The translations under genes and the position numbers were made by a program. From NCBI GenBank assembly GCA_949752735.1, contig OX457043.1, forward strand, positions 43,142,442-43,206,441: a stretch of 64,000 nucleotides of DNA, read 5' to 3'. The notes under the pieces were generated by a model. That model ran no database searches and was not told the DNA's origin. It saw only the letters and a list, made by a program, of their open reading frames with translations. This DNA comes from Lumbricus terrestris. Lineage: Eukaryota; Annelida; Clitellata; Crassiclitellata; Lumbricidae. Within the stretch, counting starts at the first letter, position 1. Each line of letters opens with the position of its first letter. Shown here in pieces: positions 44,306 to 57,094 of the stretch.

Positions 44306-44700
44306 GGGCGTGGTGGTGTAGTGGGTATGTTTGCTGCCTTGCAGCCGAAGGGTTGCAGGCAGTGGTGTAGTCCTAAAAAATGAAGTGGGGGGACGCCTGG
44401 AAATTGAAGTGGGGGACGCCATGGAAATTGAAGTAGAAACTGTAGCAAAAAGTGCAATCTTGCAAGAATTTTGCAAAAAAGTGGGGGGACGGCGTCCCCC
44501 CGCGTCCCCGCCCCACTACACCACTGGTTGCAGGTTCGAATCCACCTCAAGTCGCCGCGTAGGGACCTTGAGCAAGTCCCTCACTCGCAATTGCTCAGCG
44601 CTTCAGCGTGAAACTCCGATGCAGTGTACGCGCTGTAATCGAGAGCGCCTCTGAGTAGTGAGCTTGAAGGGGCGCTATGACAAGTGCATATACGCTACAA
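44306..44700 (+). mobile_element. tRNA-derived CORE-like SINE, split by a MITE
   Basis: A-box-like tggtgtagtgggtatgt (44315), B box ggttcgaatcc (44533), core phrase gggaccttgagcaagtccct (44562), and a 3' tail gagcgcctctgagtagtgag then cttgaaggggcgctatgac (44643-44682). The tail is that of the LINE at 27905 and 37200. The MITE 44360-44526 separates the two promoter boxes. Confidence 0.8.
44360..44526. mobile_element. 167 bp hAT-type MITE inside the SINE promoter
   Basis: The ends are CAGTGGTGTAGTCC and CCCCACTACACCACTG. The 8 bp TSD GTTGCAGG is perfect (44352-44359, 44527-44534). The insertion falls at the edge of the B box and would disable pol III transcription of the SINE. Confidence 0.92.
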
Positions 44701-44769
44701 TGGATCAGCGTTCACGTCGCGCCCTCCGTCAGTACCCAGCGTGGGCATGCCGAATACTGTGCCCCGGTA

Positions 44770-47700
44770 GCAAATCTGAAAACCCGCTACAAGATTTTGC
44801 AAGAGGCGTGGCCTAGAAGTGTCAATTATATAAAAGCTTATTTAGCACAGCAGTAGACTTGGACGGTTTTATTTAATGGTTAAATGTTAATTAACATTCT
44901 CCTCGTCGCCTCCTTACAACATCACTATAACATATTATGCACTTTAAATGCCTTCCTATTGGATAATTAAAAAACGCATAGGTCTACGTTTTTCAAGCTT
45001 TAGACCGTTATGTTGCTTAGACCCTCCGCAAGTTTAAAGCCGACACTGGGAAGATCATAGGCCTGCAGCCCTGCACATATCATCAAAGACCGCAAAACAT
45101 ACAGACCGTTAAAAAATTATAGTAATTAATAAGTTCTTGTTCACTTAGCAGTACAGAGGTAGTGGTGTAATAATGATAAGAACTGCATTAGCCTAATATT
45201 AGCAATAGGCCTAATTCCTGAAATAATACTGAAATAATGCCCCCCAAAACAATGAATAACACTTTAGGTAGGCCTACTCCAGACGAACCTTGCTGTTATC
45301 AGAATCAAACTGCACTAGGAAATGTACGTCATGTAATAAGTTTCCAAATGTCACTAACAATGTATCTCTTATAAGAAACTTAATGTTTCTTTGCTGCCAT
45401 GTACATATCACTGCGAATTTAAATTGAAGCTGGATTAATGAAAATATTCTGGCTTAAATTGGAGCCTGGTTGATGAAAATGTTTCTGCGTATATTGGAAC
45501 TGAATTGATGAAAACAACTGTTGGTTGAACAGAGGCTGAAATTATGAAAATATCGATAAATGGAAGCAGGATTAAGGTATTTTATGACTGAAATGCAAGC
45601 TGGTATGATGAAACGAACGAAGTAGAAGCTGGGTTGACGAAGGTAACGTTTAAAAATGGGAGCGGATTAATGATAAAACGCTTGAGAAATGGAAGCTGAA
45701 TGAAGATTCTTTATAGGTGAAATAGAAAATGGATTGCCGAAAATAGCGTTTGAGAAATGGAAGCGGTTTATGATAAAACGCTTGATAAATAGAAGCTGGA
45801 TCAAGGTATTTTATATGTGAAGTGGAAGCTGGATTAAGGTATTTATATATGCGTGGAAGCTGAATTAAGGTATTTTATATGCGAAGTGGAAGCTGGATTA
45901 AGGTATTTTATATGCAAAGTGGAAGCAGGTTTAAGGTGTTTTTATATATTAAATGGAAGCTGGATCAAGGTAATTTAATATCTTAAATAGAAACTGGATT
46001 AACGATAAAGCGCTTGAGTAATTGAAGCTGGAATAATTAAGTTATTTTTATATCTGAAATAGAAGCTGGAATAAGGTATTTATTTACGTGAAGTGGAAGC
46101 TGGGCTAAAGAAAAACGCTTGAGAAATAAAAGCTGGATGAAGGTTCCTTATTGCTGGATTGACTAAATAACGCTTGAGAAATGGAAGCCGGTTAATATAT
46201 TTTTATATCTTCAATGGAAGCTGGATGAAGGTATATTTATATCTGAAATAGAAGATGGGTCGATGAAAAATGCTTGTTTTATAGACGCTTGATAAAAGAA
46301 AGCTGTATAAACGGTTTTCCAGGTGAAATGGAAGCTGGATGCATGTTGAAATACACGAATTAAAATCAACAATCCAGTTTCCATTTATCAAGCGTTATAT
46401 TCGTCAATACAGCTTCTATTTCACCTAAAAGGAACCTTCATCCAGCTTCCATTTTTCAAGCGTTTTTTTTATTAATCCAGCTTCCACTTCACATACAAAA
46501 TACCTTAAACCAACTTCCATTTCGGATATAGAAATATCTTAATACAGCTTCTATTTCTGATATAGAAATACCTTAATCCAGCTTCCATTACTCAAGCGTT
46601 TTTCATTAATCCGGCTTCCATTTCTCAAGCGTTATTTTTGTCAATCCAGGTTCTTTTTCAGATTATAATATACTTCATCATGCTTCCATTTCTAATGTAT
46701 TATTTTCATCAATCCAGCTTCTTTTCAGGTATAAAAATACCTTTATTCTGATTTTATTTTCTAAGCGTGTTCTTTGTTAATATGTAGCCTAGTATTCAAG
46801 GGTGCCGTGGCAAATCTGAAAACTAGCTTTCGAAATGTTTTCTATTTTTAAAGTTCTATTTTAAAAGTCAGCGAGGTCATTGTGACTAACCGCTCGGTAG
46901 CAGATAAACAATGTGGCCGTCCCAGATAGACGCAAAATAGAGCGGTCTGACTTGCGGCGATCGATAGCCCAATGTTTCCGCTTAATAGTCAATGGTGCAA
47001 TAAGACAGCATTATTATTATTATATTCGTTTTAATGGTAACAAAACTGATAGACACACCGCTATCAGGTACAAGAAGCAGTTGATCAAATACAATATAAT
47101 ACCTATAGAATGTCTTTAGCCTTGACTGTTGCATTTGTCTTAGGATGAACACAAAATGACAGAAATTACAAAAGACTGTTTCTATGTTTATATAGGGTAT
47201 AGGTTGCAATAATGAGATTAGACAATTTATTATAATTAATGAAGATAGGGTGCCTTTTTATACAGAACCCGAGAAATATAATGCCTGTCATCTTTGGTTG
47301 GCAATACAAAGTTGTGAGGACGTGGCCTCAATTGATAGGGACGATGAGCAACCGGTGGGAAAAGCGGTCGAAGAACATGGAAGTCATTTCAGGCAAAAAT
47401 AAATAAGTAAGTAAAAGTCCAGCTTTTCAATTGCATCAGCTGTTTTATGAATCCAACTTCTTTTTCAAAAATGATTATTTTTCATCAATCCAACTCCAAT
47501 TTAATCGGAAACATTTTCATCAATCCTGCTCCAATCTAAGCTATAATATTTTTATTAACCCAGCTTCTGTTTCTCGCCTGTTATTTTCGTCAGCCCCGCT
47601 TCTATTTCAAATATAAGAATACCATCATCCAGCTTCCATTACTTAAGCGTTTTTTCATCAATCCGACTTCTATTTCAGATCTAGAAATACCTTCATCACT

Positions 47701-48098
47701 TACTTACTTACTTCACACAACATCACTGACTGAAGCGGGACCCCAATGTTTCGCGCGGAAACATTGGGCTATCGATCGCCGGAGTTGAGGCCGCTCTATT
47801 TTGCGTGTATCTGTGACCGCCATACTGTTTACTTCCTACCGAGCGGTTAGTCACAATGACCGTCAGCGAAACTCGCTAGTTACATAAAGAGTTTGTAGTC
47901 AGCCACAATGTTATATTTTAAATTATTTGCAAATTATATTTTAATTATTTGCAAGACGCCAACTGTATGTTTTTAAAAACCTTCCAATAGCTTTGTAGCC
48001 ATTGGAATGTTTTCCCAGCTACTGGGAAATTCCCAGCAGTGTAATGTTCGCCTAAGCCACGCCTCTTGCAAAATCTTGTAGCGGGTTTTCAGATTTGC
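44770..48098. mobile_element. Foldback element of inverted minisatellites, 9 bp TSD, 3.3 kb
   Basis: The TIRs are nearly identical over 40 bp (gcaaatctgaaaacccgcta at 44770; inverted at 48079-48098), with perfect 9 bp TSD GCCCCGGTA (44761-44769, 48099-48107). Inside, 45425-46345 is a degenerate array of ggaagctggattaaggtatt units. Bases 46375-46790 and 47420-47700 are the inverted array (aatccagcttccatttctca). The arms could pair into a giant hairpin. No coding sequence is visible. Confidence 0.9.
46875..47861. mobile_element. TIR element nested in the foldback element, 8 bp TSD
   Basis: The inverted ends begin GGTCATTGTGACTAACCGCT, and about 110 bp are palindromic (gcaaaatagagcgg at 46932; ccgctctattttgcg at 47791). 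The TSD GTCAGCGA is perfect (46867-46874, 47862-47869). It contains part of the inverted minisatellite (47420-47700), flanked by taagtaagta / cttacttact. Confidence 0.82.
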
Positions 48099-48345
48099 GC
48101 CCCGGTATGGGGTCACTCCCGCCATACTCACCTTGTTGACACAAAGTTAAGCGCAACTATGCGGATCATCTCGGGGACACTGCGTCGCATGCGTCCTACT
48201 CCGCTTGCTTGGCTGCCGGTTCTGAGCAACATCCCCCTCCGCACCTGAGAAGAATGGAGGCAATCACGAAGATGCTGCGGAAGGTCCGGGCAAACAGAAA
48301 TCACCCGCTGTATATGGATATTACGTGTCACCCAGGACTACGCCT

Positions 48346-50640
48346 CCCATCGCGCCGGTGTCACGAAATAGAGTATCCCCCGTATTAATTGTATCCCCCC
48401 AAATTAAAAAAGTCGAAAAAACCGCTTCCGCTTGTATTTTTTTGGGCAAATTAATTTTCATCTGCTTTGTTTTGAATAATGACACTAACAGGTATGTTTA
48501 TTCCTACTAGACAATTTGTTTTGCCCTGTTTTTAGAGCACTTAAAACATTTAAAACACTTAAGAACACTCAGAGTCACTAAATAAATTCGAATTGCCTTT
48601 GTTTTTTACTCGCCCCCACCTCCAATCGCCTTGTAGCAAATTGACCGCCAGAATGGTTGCTAAGTGACATTTATAGCGTTGTCACTCTCATCACGGCAAA
48701 AAAATCATAACCAGCACCTCGGGGCCTTTGAAAGCGCGAGGCCCAAGACAGCTGCCTCGTTCGCCTTGCCCTATGGCGGAGCCTGCATGTGGAGGCCCTG
48801 TTAAGTTAAACCTGTCGGAGCCCCAATATTACAGAATCACGAGAAAAGGACACAAAACGTGTCATGTTCAATGAATCAACATTCGACTATTATTAACTCG
48901 CCCCTTCGTTTTTGAATGTCAGTTTTAGTATTCCAGTCTAGTGTTAAAGTAGCCTATACATCATTTACATTCTAAGAATATTAGAGTGATTCGTGGTTAG
49001 ACATTTTTGTAACCAGGCCATGGTTAGGGCACGCGCACAGGTAAACAGCACAGAAGCGGTTTAAGCCCCAAAGAGAGTCTTTGTAGGGAACAAGTTCTGG
49101 CAGTCTTGTTGCAGGATAAATACCAGGACAAGGATGTTTACCAGGGCATTTACCTGCTTTGTCCTGCTGTAGTGCTGCCAGATAATACAGACTGTCATTA
49201 TATTTTCGTGGTAAAATTTTCCGAAATAAACCATCAAATGCCAGGTACCCTCTGTTATCCCCGTCAATCTTAATTTTTCATAGCTTATCAGGTGCCAATC
49301 TGATCGAGTATTGGCGCGAAAATTCTGGCCAATCAGATCAGGCGCATTGGCGCCGCTCGGCAGGAAGTCTTACTATGCGGACACTTGCAGGTGTTCGAGA
49401 GGCACGTAGACCCCAAATAAATGTAGGCCTATTGACCTAATTCGTCGCAGAATTAACAAAGCCAAGTGAATTCATGTGTGTACAGGTAGTAGGTTGCTGT
49501 GTTGTTGGTGAGTGTTTTCTTCTTACGGACATAGGCCTATACATGGCAATGAAAGCAATCGCTTCAAAGGCAGTGGATCATGATCCATTGACTTGTTACA
49601 TGTTTAACGGCACTGCCATATCAAAGATGATTGGTTTCTCCCTCCTCCTTCAACAGGCCTGGGACTGGCACTGGCAGAAAACAACCAGTGGCGGAGTTGC
49701 CATGATCCATTGATTTAAATATCACTTCTTATACAGTGACTGCTAAATACTCTGCAGAGATAAAAGTGAACTTGTGAAGAGCTAACGACCTAACTAGTGA
49801 TAATACGTCACAGGCGTTTCTCTGAATTGCAACCTTTCATCGAAATCAGCGTCTCAGTGGTGGCAGAAGTATGCATTACACGTCGGGCCGAATAAAGTAA
49901 TTCGCATCCGTATACATGATGTGTGCATATTATAGGCTATAGCATACACATCTGCAGTGGCTGAAAGCATAATTGCGTTTTCACATGACGACATTGAAAT
50001 TCTCAGAACGCTATAACACCCGCATATAGCACATAATTATGGCACATTATAATATTTATATGCATTTAAAAATCCTGTCCGTCTTATTACCGTACAGATG
50101 CTTCGGCAGATACATGCATGATCATGGGCGCCTAAATTTTTGTGTGCATAGGTAGAGCCATTTAGTATTTAAAAATTGGAAACTATGTTCGCTTGCCGAT
50201 ATTCCCTTACCGCCTGATGCCGAATTACGGTAGTTTAATGCATTTCCAATTGATTTCTGCATGGAACAAATGCATAAGATTAGAATGTAGGCCTACTTAA
50301 AACACGCTAATGCAAATTTATTTGAGGTAATTTTTCAGTAGACAAAGAAGAATACGATACATATATGCAGTTACCTATAGTACCTATAAATGTAGCCTAC
50401 CTGGAAATGTCTGAAGCATTAGCATGTACCGCTGTTTATCTATGCTTGGACTACATTCACTGTAGTCTCAGCATTGTTTTCCGTTCCGGACGCTAACTTG
50501 ATTACGTCCATCTGATTGGTTTGTTTGTGTAACTGCCATGGCGATTGGCGACGTCGCGCAGCGTTCCCGTGCTCAGATCTCTAATGTTATACCACTAACT
50601 ATCGCTTATATATCCACATTTAGTTTCTTCTTATCTATAA
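48346..50640. other. No gene recognised
   Basis: Short frames only. Bases 48740-48800 share cctcgttcgccttgccctaa wording with 15450-15475. Bases 49600-49685 repeat 35610-35690. Bases 48365-48405 resemble the end of an uncharacterised repeat (agtatcccccgtattaattg). Nothing else can be supported. Confidence 0.4.
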
Positions 50641-51060
50641 AGGAGAATGTGGGTATAAATGAAAATAGGTATGTATGAATGCATGAATGAATGAATGTAT
50701 TATGTATGTATGTATGTATGTATGTATGTATTTATGTATGTATGTATGTATGTATGTATGTATGTATGTATGTATGTATGTATGTATGTATGTATGTATT
50801 TATGTATGTATGTATGTATGTATGTATGTATGTATGTATGTATGTATGTATGTATGTATGCATGCATGCATGACTGTGTGTGTGTATGTATGTACGAATG
50901 TATGTATCAATGCATGTATGTATGTGTGTGTGTATATGTATGTATGTATGTATGTATGTATGCATGTATGCATGCATGACTGTGTGTATGTATGTACGAA
51001 TGTATGTATCAATGCATGTATGTATGCATGTGTGTATGGATGTCTGTCTGTATGTATGTT
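50640..51060. repeat. (ATGT)n compound microsatellite
   Basis: Pure tatg repeats to about 50860, then a higher-order block (gcatgcatgactgtgtgtat ... gaatgtatgtatcaatgcat) present twice, at 50860-50935 and 50960-51035. Frames over it on both strands are simple-sequence artefacts. Confidence 0.95.
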
Positions 51061-52245
51061 CGTCTAGAATGCATGCCCACGGTTTTGTGGCTAACGACTC
51101 GAAACCTTGCCTCTAGACAGAGGCCATGCACTAGGTGTTGGAATTGGCGAAAACCCCTATCCATGGAGGGAGGCGCGGGTGAAGGCGAAGCACAAAATTT
51201 CATTATTTTTCCAGCTTCGCCACAGTTTCGAATATGTATTTATCTAAAACATTGCATCTAGCTACAGTTCCACAGGACCATCACGCCTCAACCCAGCACC
51301 CACCCTGCCCACCAGGGATGAGTTTGGGATTGGTGGGGCGCGGTGAACAGAAACTTGATGGGTGAACCGAAATTTGCGGGGCAACACCGATTATGGCGAT
51401 CACATCTACTCACCACAAACCCGCCCTCCTACACCACCCCGCCCGGACCAAAAAATTTCCAAAGCACCGCAAGTTACCCCTAAAGGGGTCTGGAGTGTGT
51501 GGCGAGGCGGGGGTCGGAACTGGGACGGGGTGGGATTTGAACTGGGGCAAAAACAATAACCGGGTTAATAGCTGGGTTCCAAGAGGAGTCAAGGCCTGGA
51601 GGGGGTGGGGCGAGGGGTGGTGGTAGGGCGAAAACTGAAATTTTACCTGCTAGCATGTATTTAGGAAAGATTGGCCGCTGTGGCACAGGGGCAACGTTAC
51701 AAAGGCGATCAATTTGGACAGTAAGCCTTAGAAAGCACGTTCGGAGGTATATTTGTTTTACAATGGGGTCAGTTGACGCAAGGCGGTGAAAGGAAAGCGG
51801 GTGTCGACAAAAGGTCAACATCGAGTATAAAATAACAGCGCTGAGTCCAGTGCTAAACATCGACAGAAGTCACTAAAAATACAGTTAGGTTTTAATGGTT
51901 GATCGATGGCACAACGCGCAAGATGAAACGATGAATTTGGCCTCTGCAAGAGAACCGGGTCAATTGGTGACAGAATTGAGGGTGAGAGGATGCGCCAACA
52001 GGATGATTTCATAATCGAGCCATAGATGAGAATAAAGATCATCTGATAAAGATCAGCATCAGTGAAACACGTGTTGTGAACGCCTCCGCAATTCCAGTAT
52101 AACAATTACCAGGTATACACGCGGCTATTGACCCACGGCTTCATTATACAGAGTAGCGATGTGGCAGCAGTTGAGAGTCTGCTGAGACGTATTAAACGTA
52201 TTATGGACAATCATATAAACGATTCTGCCTGAAAAGTTATATATA
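51061..52245. other. No gene recognised
   Basis: G/C-rich low-complexity stretches at 51400-51630. Bases 51640-52140 are ordinary sequence without a convincing frame on either strand. Confidence 0.4.
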
Positions 52246-52612
52246 GCCAGGAGCGCAACCAGAAAATTTTCATTGGGGGTGCTCAGAATTATTATTTTAA
52301 GCACATAAGGTGCGAAGCAGTGAGTGCCGAAAGCACGAAGCCAATGCCGACTAGGGGTCTGGGGGAGCGTTGTAAGCTCTCCCAGCGGGGTCTGGGGCGG
52401 AGCCCCAGAATCAACGCATTTTTTACTTTGTCATCAGCTAGAGCGCGTTTCAGGCTCTAAATTGTTTGCCAGCTGTATTTATGAGCGATAAAGTCATGAA
52501 AACTTATGAAAAACACGGTTTAGGACTTACAAAAATAATGTCCTTTCCCATTTGTTTAGATAAAACAAAGGGTCTTAGTCCTTCTCTGCCCGCGAGTGGC
52601 AGAATTAATAAC
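52246..52612. repeat. Dispersed repeat related to the hAT element at 13583-16572
   Basis: Bases 52290-52510 are similar, inverted, to 16330-16540: gggtctgggggagcgt, the gtgccgaaagcacgaagcc hairpin-like phrase, and catgaaaactt with gcgataaagtcatg. The left end gccaggagcgcaacc resembles a degraded TIR. No TSD found. Confidence 0.6.
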
Positions 52613-53500
52613 CAATGTTTAATCTAGCCCCTCCCCCAATAGCCTGTGTTTTTCTATTCCCTTCTCTGGGAATCAAGGTTTCTGGGGAAAGGCGAGCATC
52701 CGACGGAAAGTCTCCGAAGCACGTGGCGCCGAGAGGGCAGGGCTTTTGGAGGGGATGTGCACCTCCACGTCAGAAATTTTCTAATTTCCACACTGCAATG
52801 GCGGCATTTTAGATTGTCATCTAAAGCAAAATTGCTATTACTATTTCATTGCTGACAAGAGTGGTCTAAACTTCAATGAATATACTCACAATAATAAAAA
52901 AATTCTGATTTTCCTCGTTTATTATGGTACCATTCTAAGATGTCAACTTAGCAAAATAACTCTATTACTTCCGTGCTGATAAAAAAGAGTGATTTCAGGT
53001 TTCAACATAGGCCTAGCAGGGGAAGGGGTTTGTTCAGGGAATGTGCCTCCTCCTCAACATAGAATTTTTTCCACACTGCAGTGGTGTCATTTTAGGGTGT
53101 CATTTTAGCGAAATTTATCATGATTTCATTGCTGAAAGACATGGTGTAAGATTTCAAAACCCCTCCCATTGTTTTATTTCTTAATTTCCATACTGTAATG
53201 GTAGGTTTTTAGGCTGTCATCTTAATAAAATTGCTCATTTTGAATGCTGATAGTCATAGATTTTAATTTAAAATTTCAGAGTGTTGCCTCACAATTACTT
53301 AAAAAATTTGGGATTTGCACAGTGCACCGTGACTTTTAGAGCTGTCATTTTTACAAAATAACTCATGATTTTAGTGCTCAGAGATGTGATATAAGATTCC
53401 AACATATGCTCCTCCCATCGTCTAAGAATTGTTTTTTTAATTTACACATACTGTAATGACAGCGTTTTAGGCTGTCGTCTTCACCAAATTGTTCATTATG
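52613..53500. mobile_element. Element G relative, 5' part with degenerate minisatellite
   Basis: It begins CAATGTTTAATCTAGCCCC as does 19608. Degenerate units of ttccacactgcaatggcggc...tttagattgtcatcta occur near 52785, 53075, 53180 and 53440. The right end is not identified. Confidence 0.6.
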
Positions 53501-53759
53501 GATAAGCAATAAATAACATTGCAGACATTTTTAATAATATTTATGAAATATTTATGACATATTGGAGGATATAAGCATCTCCGTCTCCTTACCACAAACT
53601 TTGGGGGTTTAAGACTTCAGACTGTTGCCTAAAAGTTACTTACGTCTCCCCTATCGCCCTAAATATCCGCCAATATTAGTATCGTAAGTTATGCACATTA
53701 TAATATCGCATGATAGTATCATAATTATGCAATAATAATAAATACAATTATAATTATAC

Positions 53760-54410
53760 TAGCTGGGGTACCCGGCGTTGCCCGGGAATTTTAGGACTCG
53801 GCCGTTCCCGGCCAATCACTCTCTCCCTACATCGCTCCCACTCTCTCCCACCCTCCCTCCATCACTCTCGAAAAATGCTTCCTTCTCCACCCCGACCCCC
53901 ACCACACCTCACGACACCCCATCACACTCCGAGCTCCCACCGGTACGCCACCCGTGAAATGTTGGTTTTCGTGAAAAAATTTCTTACCCACCCTCCCCCA
54001 CCCCACCCCACCACCCCCACACACCATACGACACACCATCACGCTCCGAGCTCCACCGGTACGCCACCCGTGAAATTTGGGTTTTCGGGAAAAAATTTAT
54101 CTTCCCCGAACCACCTCCCAACCCCCCCCCCAGAACACACCTCGGCCCTGCGGGTCACCGAGGTGCGTGTTTGACCTCCACCCCACCACCCCATCCCACA
54201 TCGTACGACACCCCACACTCCGAGCTCCACCGGTACGCCACCCGTGAAATTTGGGTTTTCGTGACAAATTTTCTTCCCCACCATCTTCCACCCCACCCCA
54301 ACCTCCACCCCAACCTCCACCCCCACACCGTACGACATCCCACCACACCCCGAGCTCCACCGGTACGCCACCCGTGAAATTTTGATTTTCGTGAGAGAAA
54401 AAAATTTCCC
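53760..54410. repeat. C-rich imperfect tandem repeat
   Basis: The core caccggtacgccacccgtga then aatttgggttttcgtga recurs at about 53939, 54055, 54229 and 54359, separated by C-rich text (ccccaccaccccat). It starts next to tagctggggtacccggcgtt (53760). It abuts and truncates the transposase remnant at 54410. Confidence 0.8.
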
Positions 54411-54944
54411 CACCCTCCCCCTTTGTCCTCATTAGCTCAATCCCTTTCAGGATCTTTGCTACGCCATCTGGCTGTAACACAATTTCCTTCTTCAGAGCCT
54501 TAGTCCACCCTCCAGGTAAGTCATCTTCTGTTAAAGCTAACAGCCGTGCTTTTGCCGACTTAGTTGTCTTTTCAATGTCGAGAATAGTGATGCCATCTCC
54601 TTGCAGCAGTTTCTGGTATCTGCTGAAGACAGTGAGAACATCAGCCAGAAATGACATGAGTACGAGTTTATCCTCATCTAGAAGAAATGCCAAAAACCAC
54701 TTGAAGCTTTATCTTTGGATTGCCGCATATAAAGAACAAGCGAAAACCATGATACCAGAACTGAATTTACCAATGCGTATGAAAACTCCGACCACCAAAC
54801 CTCAAAAAGCTTAGGAAGCGCAATGAGGTGAGAGTTGTTAAGATCTGCGACTTCCCGAAGTTCCCTTGATCTGAGACCAGATGTGTGAAAATATGTGGAC
54901 AGGGCTACCAGATTCTGAAATATATGACCAATCTCACTGACAGA

Positions 54945-57094
54945 TAGACCTGGGAGTCGACCCCAATAAGTCGACCCCAGTCGACTTGGTCATCCCAAGT
55001 CGGGTCTGGTCGTTTCTGCTCACCGCAACTGACCCCAAGTCGAATTTTGTAGATAGAAGTCACTTGAAGTTGTTTTTTTTTACCTCAAGTCGACTTAAAC
55101 CGACTTGAGACCCAAACATAGCTAAATTTGTCACTTCAAACCAATGATTGTGACAACATTTAAGCAGCTTTTGTTGTCTAGTGTGTTTACAAGATTGAAT
55201 GAGGCCTTTGCTAAACAGAGACCTAGGCTAGGCTACTGATTATTTTGCTGGTAGACTATCGTGCAGACTGCCGTCTGCCGATCTACATGCATCCATATAA
55301 TTTGTAATTCTGTGCTTAAACGTCACGCTTAGGCATGCGCATAATTACATGTAGGCCTAAAATGGTGAAAGAAAATGTTACTAAAATATTAGCACGTGTG
55401 CTTATCAAGCAATCAGTGAACTTCTAGTGGTCAGTGAATTCGGCGCAAAGAAAGATGGATCTACAACAGTGATTCCCAACCTTTTTTGGCTTGCGGCACA
55501 CTAAGAAAGAATAAAAAAATTTCGCGGCACACTTAATAATAATTACCTTTTTTAATCTATTTGTCACTATTATTTAATAATATTCTAATTTTATTGTTCA
55601 TTTTGCCTAGCTACTCTAGTGAGTCAGTCAGCAGATCAAATTGAAACGAGGCTCCAGAGACGACTGTCATACTCGCATTTCATATCGATTCTAAAAGAAG
55701 TCTCTCCATCTTTTTACACTTGATTTCAGTTCAGGCTAAAAGTCTAAATTCACAAAACCACAAATGTGCAAATGGCAGAAGAAGAATTTTGACTGCTCTT
55801 GAACTGATAGAAGGAAATGATTTCTGAATGTAAAACCAAATAATTCATCCAGACCCTTTTCGGAAAATTGTTAAAATTTTGCATTTCGTAAATCAATGAG
55901 CTGTTCGTCATAATTGGTTGTAAGATTTGTTGTTTCGCAGATTACGATTGGACTCATTACCCAGTCAAAATTGTCGATTGCAAGCGAATGGAAGTAGTGT
56001 TGTAGCTAACCTACTGCTGGTTGTAGGCCTGTTTAGTATTTCAGGAGCAATTGTTTTAAACTGAGATTCATTGATCGTGGGAAAACAATCAAGATTTCAC
56101 TTGGAGATCTTAATCTGCTACAGTGTGAGAGATTAAGTCCAACTGACTTAAGTTTTGATGTTGCAGTGATGATATTTTGGATGTTTTGTTTAGACTCATT
56201 ATTAATTAACAACATATTAGCATTTTCCCGCGGCACACTAGCAAAGTTCTCGCGGCACAGTAGTGTGCCGCGGCACGCAGGTTGGGAATCACTGATCTAC
56301 AAGGCCTATAATAAATCGAAAGTTTGGCGCTATTTTGGAGCGCTGCATCTGCAGTTGTCTGCAGACGGAAAAAACTATTGTAGGGCCAATTGGACAATGA
56401 AAGACTTTACTGTCAGTGAGCAGGCCTAGTAGCTGTAGTAGCCTACTGTAGGATGATGCGATTGCAATGCTATATGCCAAGTTGCGAAATGATGGTAGTG
56501 GCCAAATAATTATGAAAACAGAATTACAAATTAGGCTTATCATAACACGTCATTCAGTGCAACCTTGCAGTCCGCGGTCCGCTTTTTTTATCTTAGACCA
56601 TGCGCTTTTACAAATTTATTTAATATTGATATTAAAAAATAATAATAATGAGTTTAATCTGAATAATCACAGACAATGGACAAGCTAAAATTCATAGGCC
56701 TAATAATTTGCCGTCGCATTGTCTAGGTTACTAGACGGCCCAAAGCATCACAAAACTATTCAAACTGAAACACAAACAGCTTGAAATGGGCTTAATAACA
56801 CTTTAACAAATCCATGCATCAATTAAGTTTGAGGCCTCATTACTCATTTGTAGGCCTAAATGAAATCAATGCTTGCAGGAAAATTGGCTTGACTTCCTGC
56901 ATTAGTAGCCGTACGTAGACCAAGGCTAATGGCTAGTACCATGTCAGAAGTCGACTTCAAGACGGAAGTCGGTTGTTTTTCTGCCAAGTCGGGTCAAGTC
57001 GTTTTAACGCCGAGAAGTCGACTTTAAGTCGACCTCAAGTCACTTTAGGGTCAAGTGGGGTCAGATTAGCTGACCAAAGTCACTCCCAGGTCTA
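54945..57094. mobile_element. hAT-type element with subterminal AAGTCG repeats
   Basis: The TIRs are TAGACCTGGGAGT and ACTCCCAGGTCTA, with perfect 8 bp TSD CTGACAGA (54937-54944, 57095-57102). Many copies of aagtcga / tcgactt cluster within about 150 bp of each end (54960-55110, 56945-57075), as expected of transposase subterminal binding sites in hAT elements. No transposase inside. It interrupts the KIAA1586-like frame. Confidence 0.94.
55467..56294. mobile_element. hAT (Charlie-like) element nested in the previous one
   Basis: The TIRs are CAGTGATTCCCAACC and GGTTGGGAATCACTG, with perfect 8 bp TSD ATCTACAA (55459-55466, 56295-56302). Near both ends cggcacac repeats occur. These ends are like those of Charlie-group hAT elements. 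The interior (828 bp) has no recognisable transposase. Confidence 0.94.

Larger units (their letters stand above)
44704..48345 (+). pseudogene. LINE RT C-terminal fragment split by a foldback element
   Basis: Across the TSD the frame reads GHAEYCAPVWGHSRHTHLVD, then LSATMRIISGTLR, PTPLAWLPVLSNI, and near 48290 NRNHPLYMDITCHPGLRLPS. CAPVW..S.H...D..L...MR.I.GTLR is the C-terminal domain typical of another non-LTR group (its RTs are often annotated as jockey-like). Small frameshifts lie near 48190 and 48240. Confidence 0.8.

Noticed and set aside
49061..49713. Two short frames (68 and 79 codons) as possible exons
   Set aside because: No domain or splice signals; part of the second is a dispersed repeat also found at 35605-35690.
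53827..54413. Glycine/valine-rich minus-strand frames
   Set aside because: They arise from the C-rich tandem repeat; only the part above 54410 aligns with the transposase.
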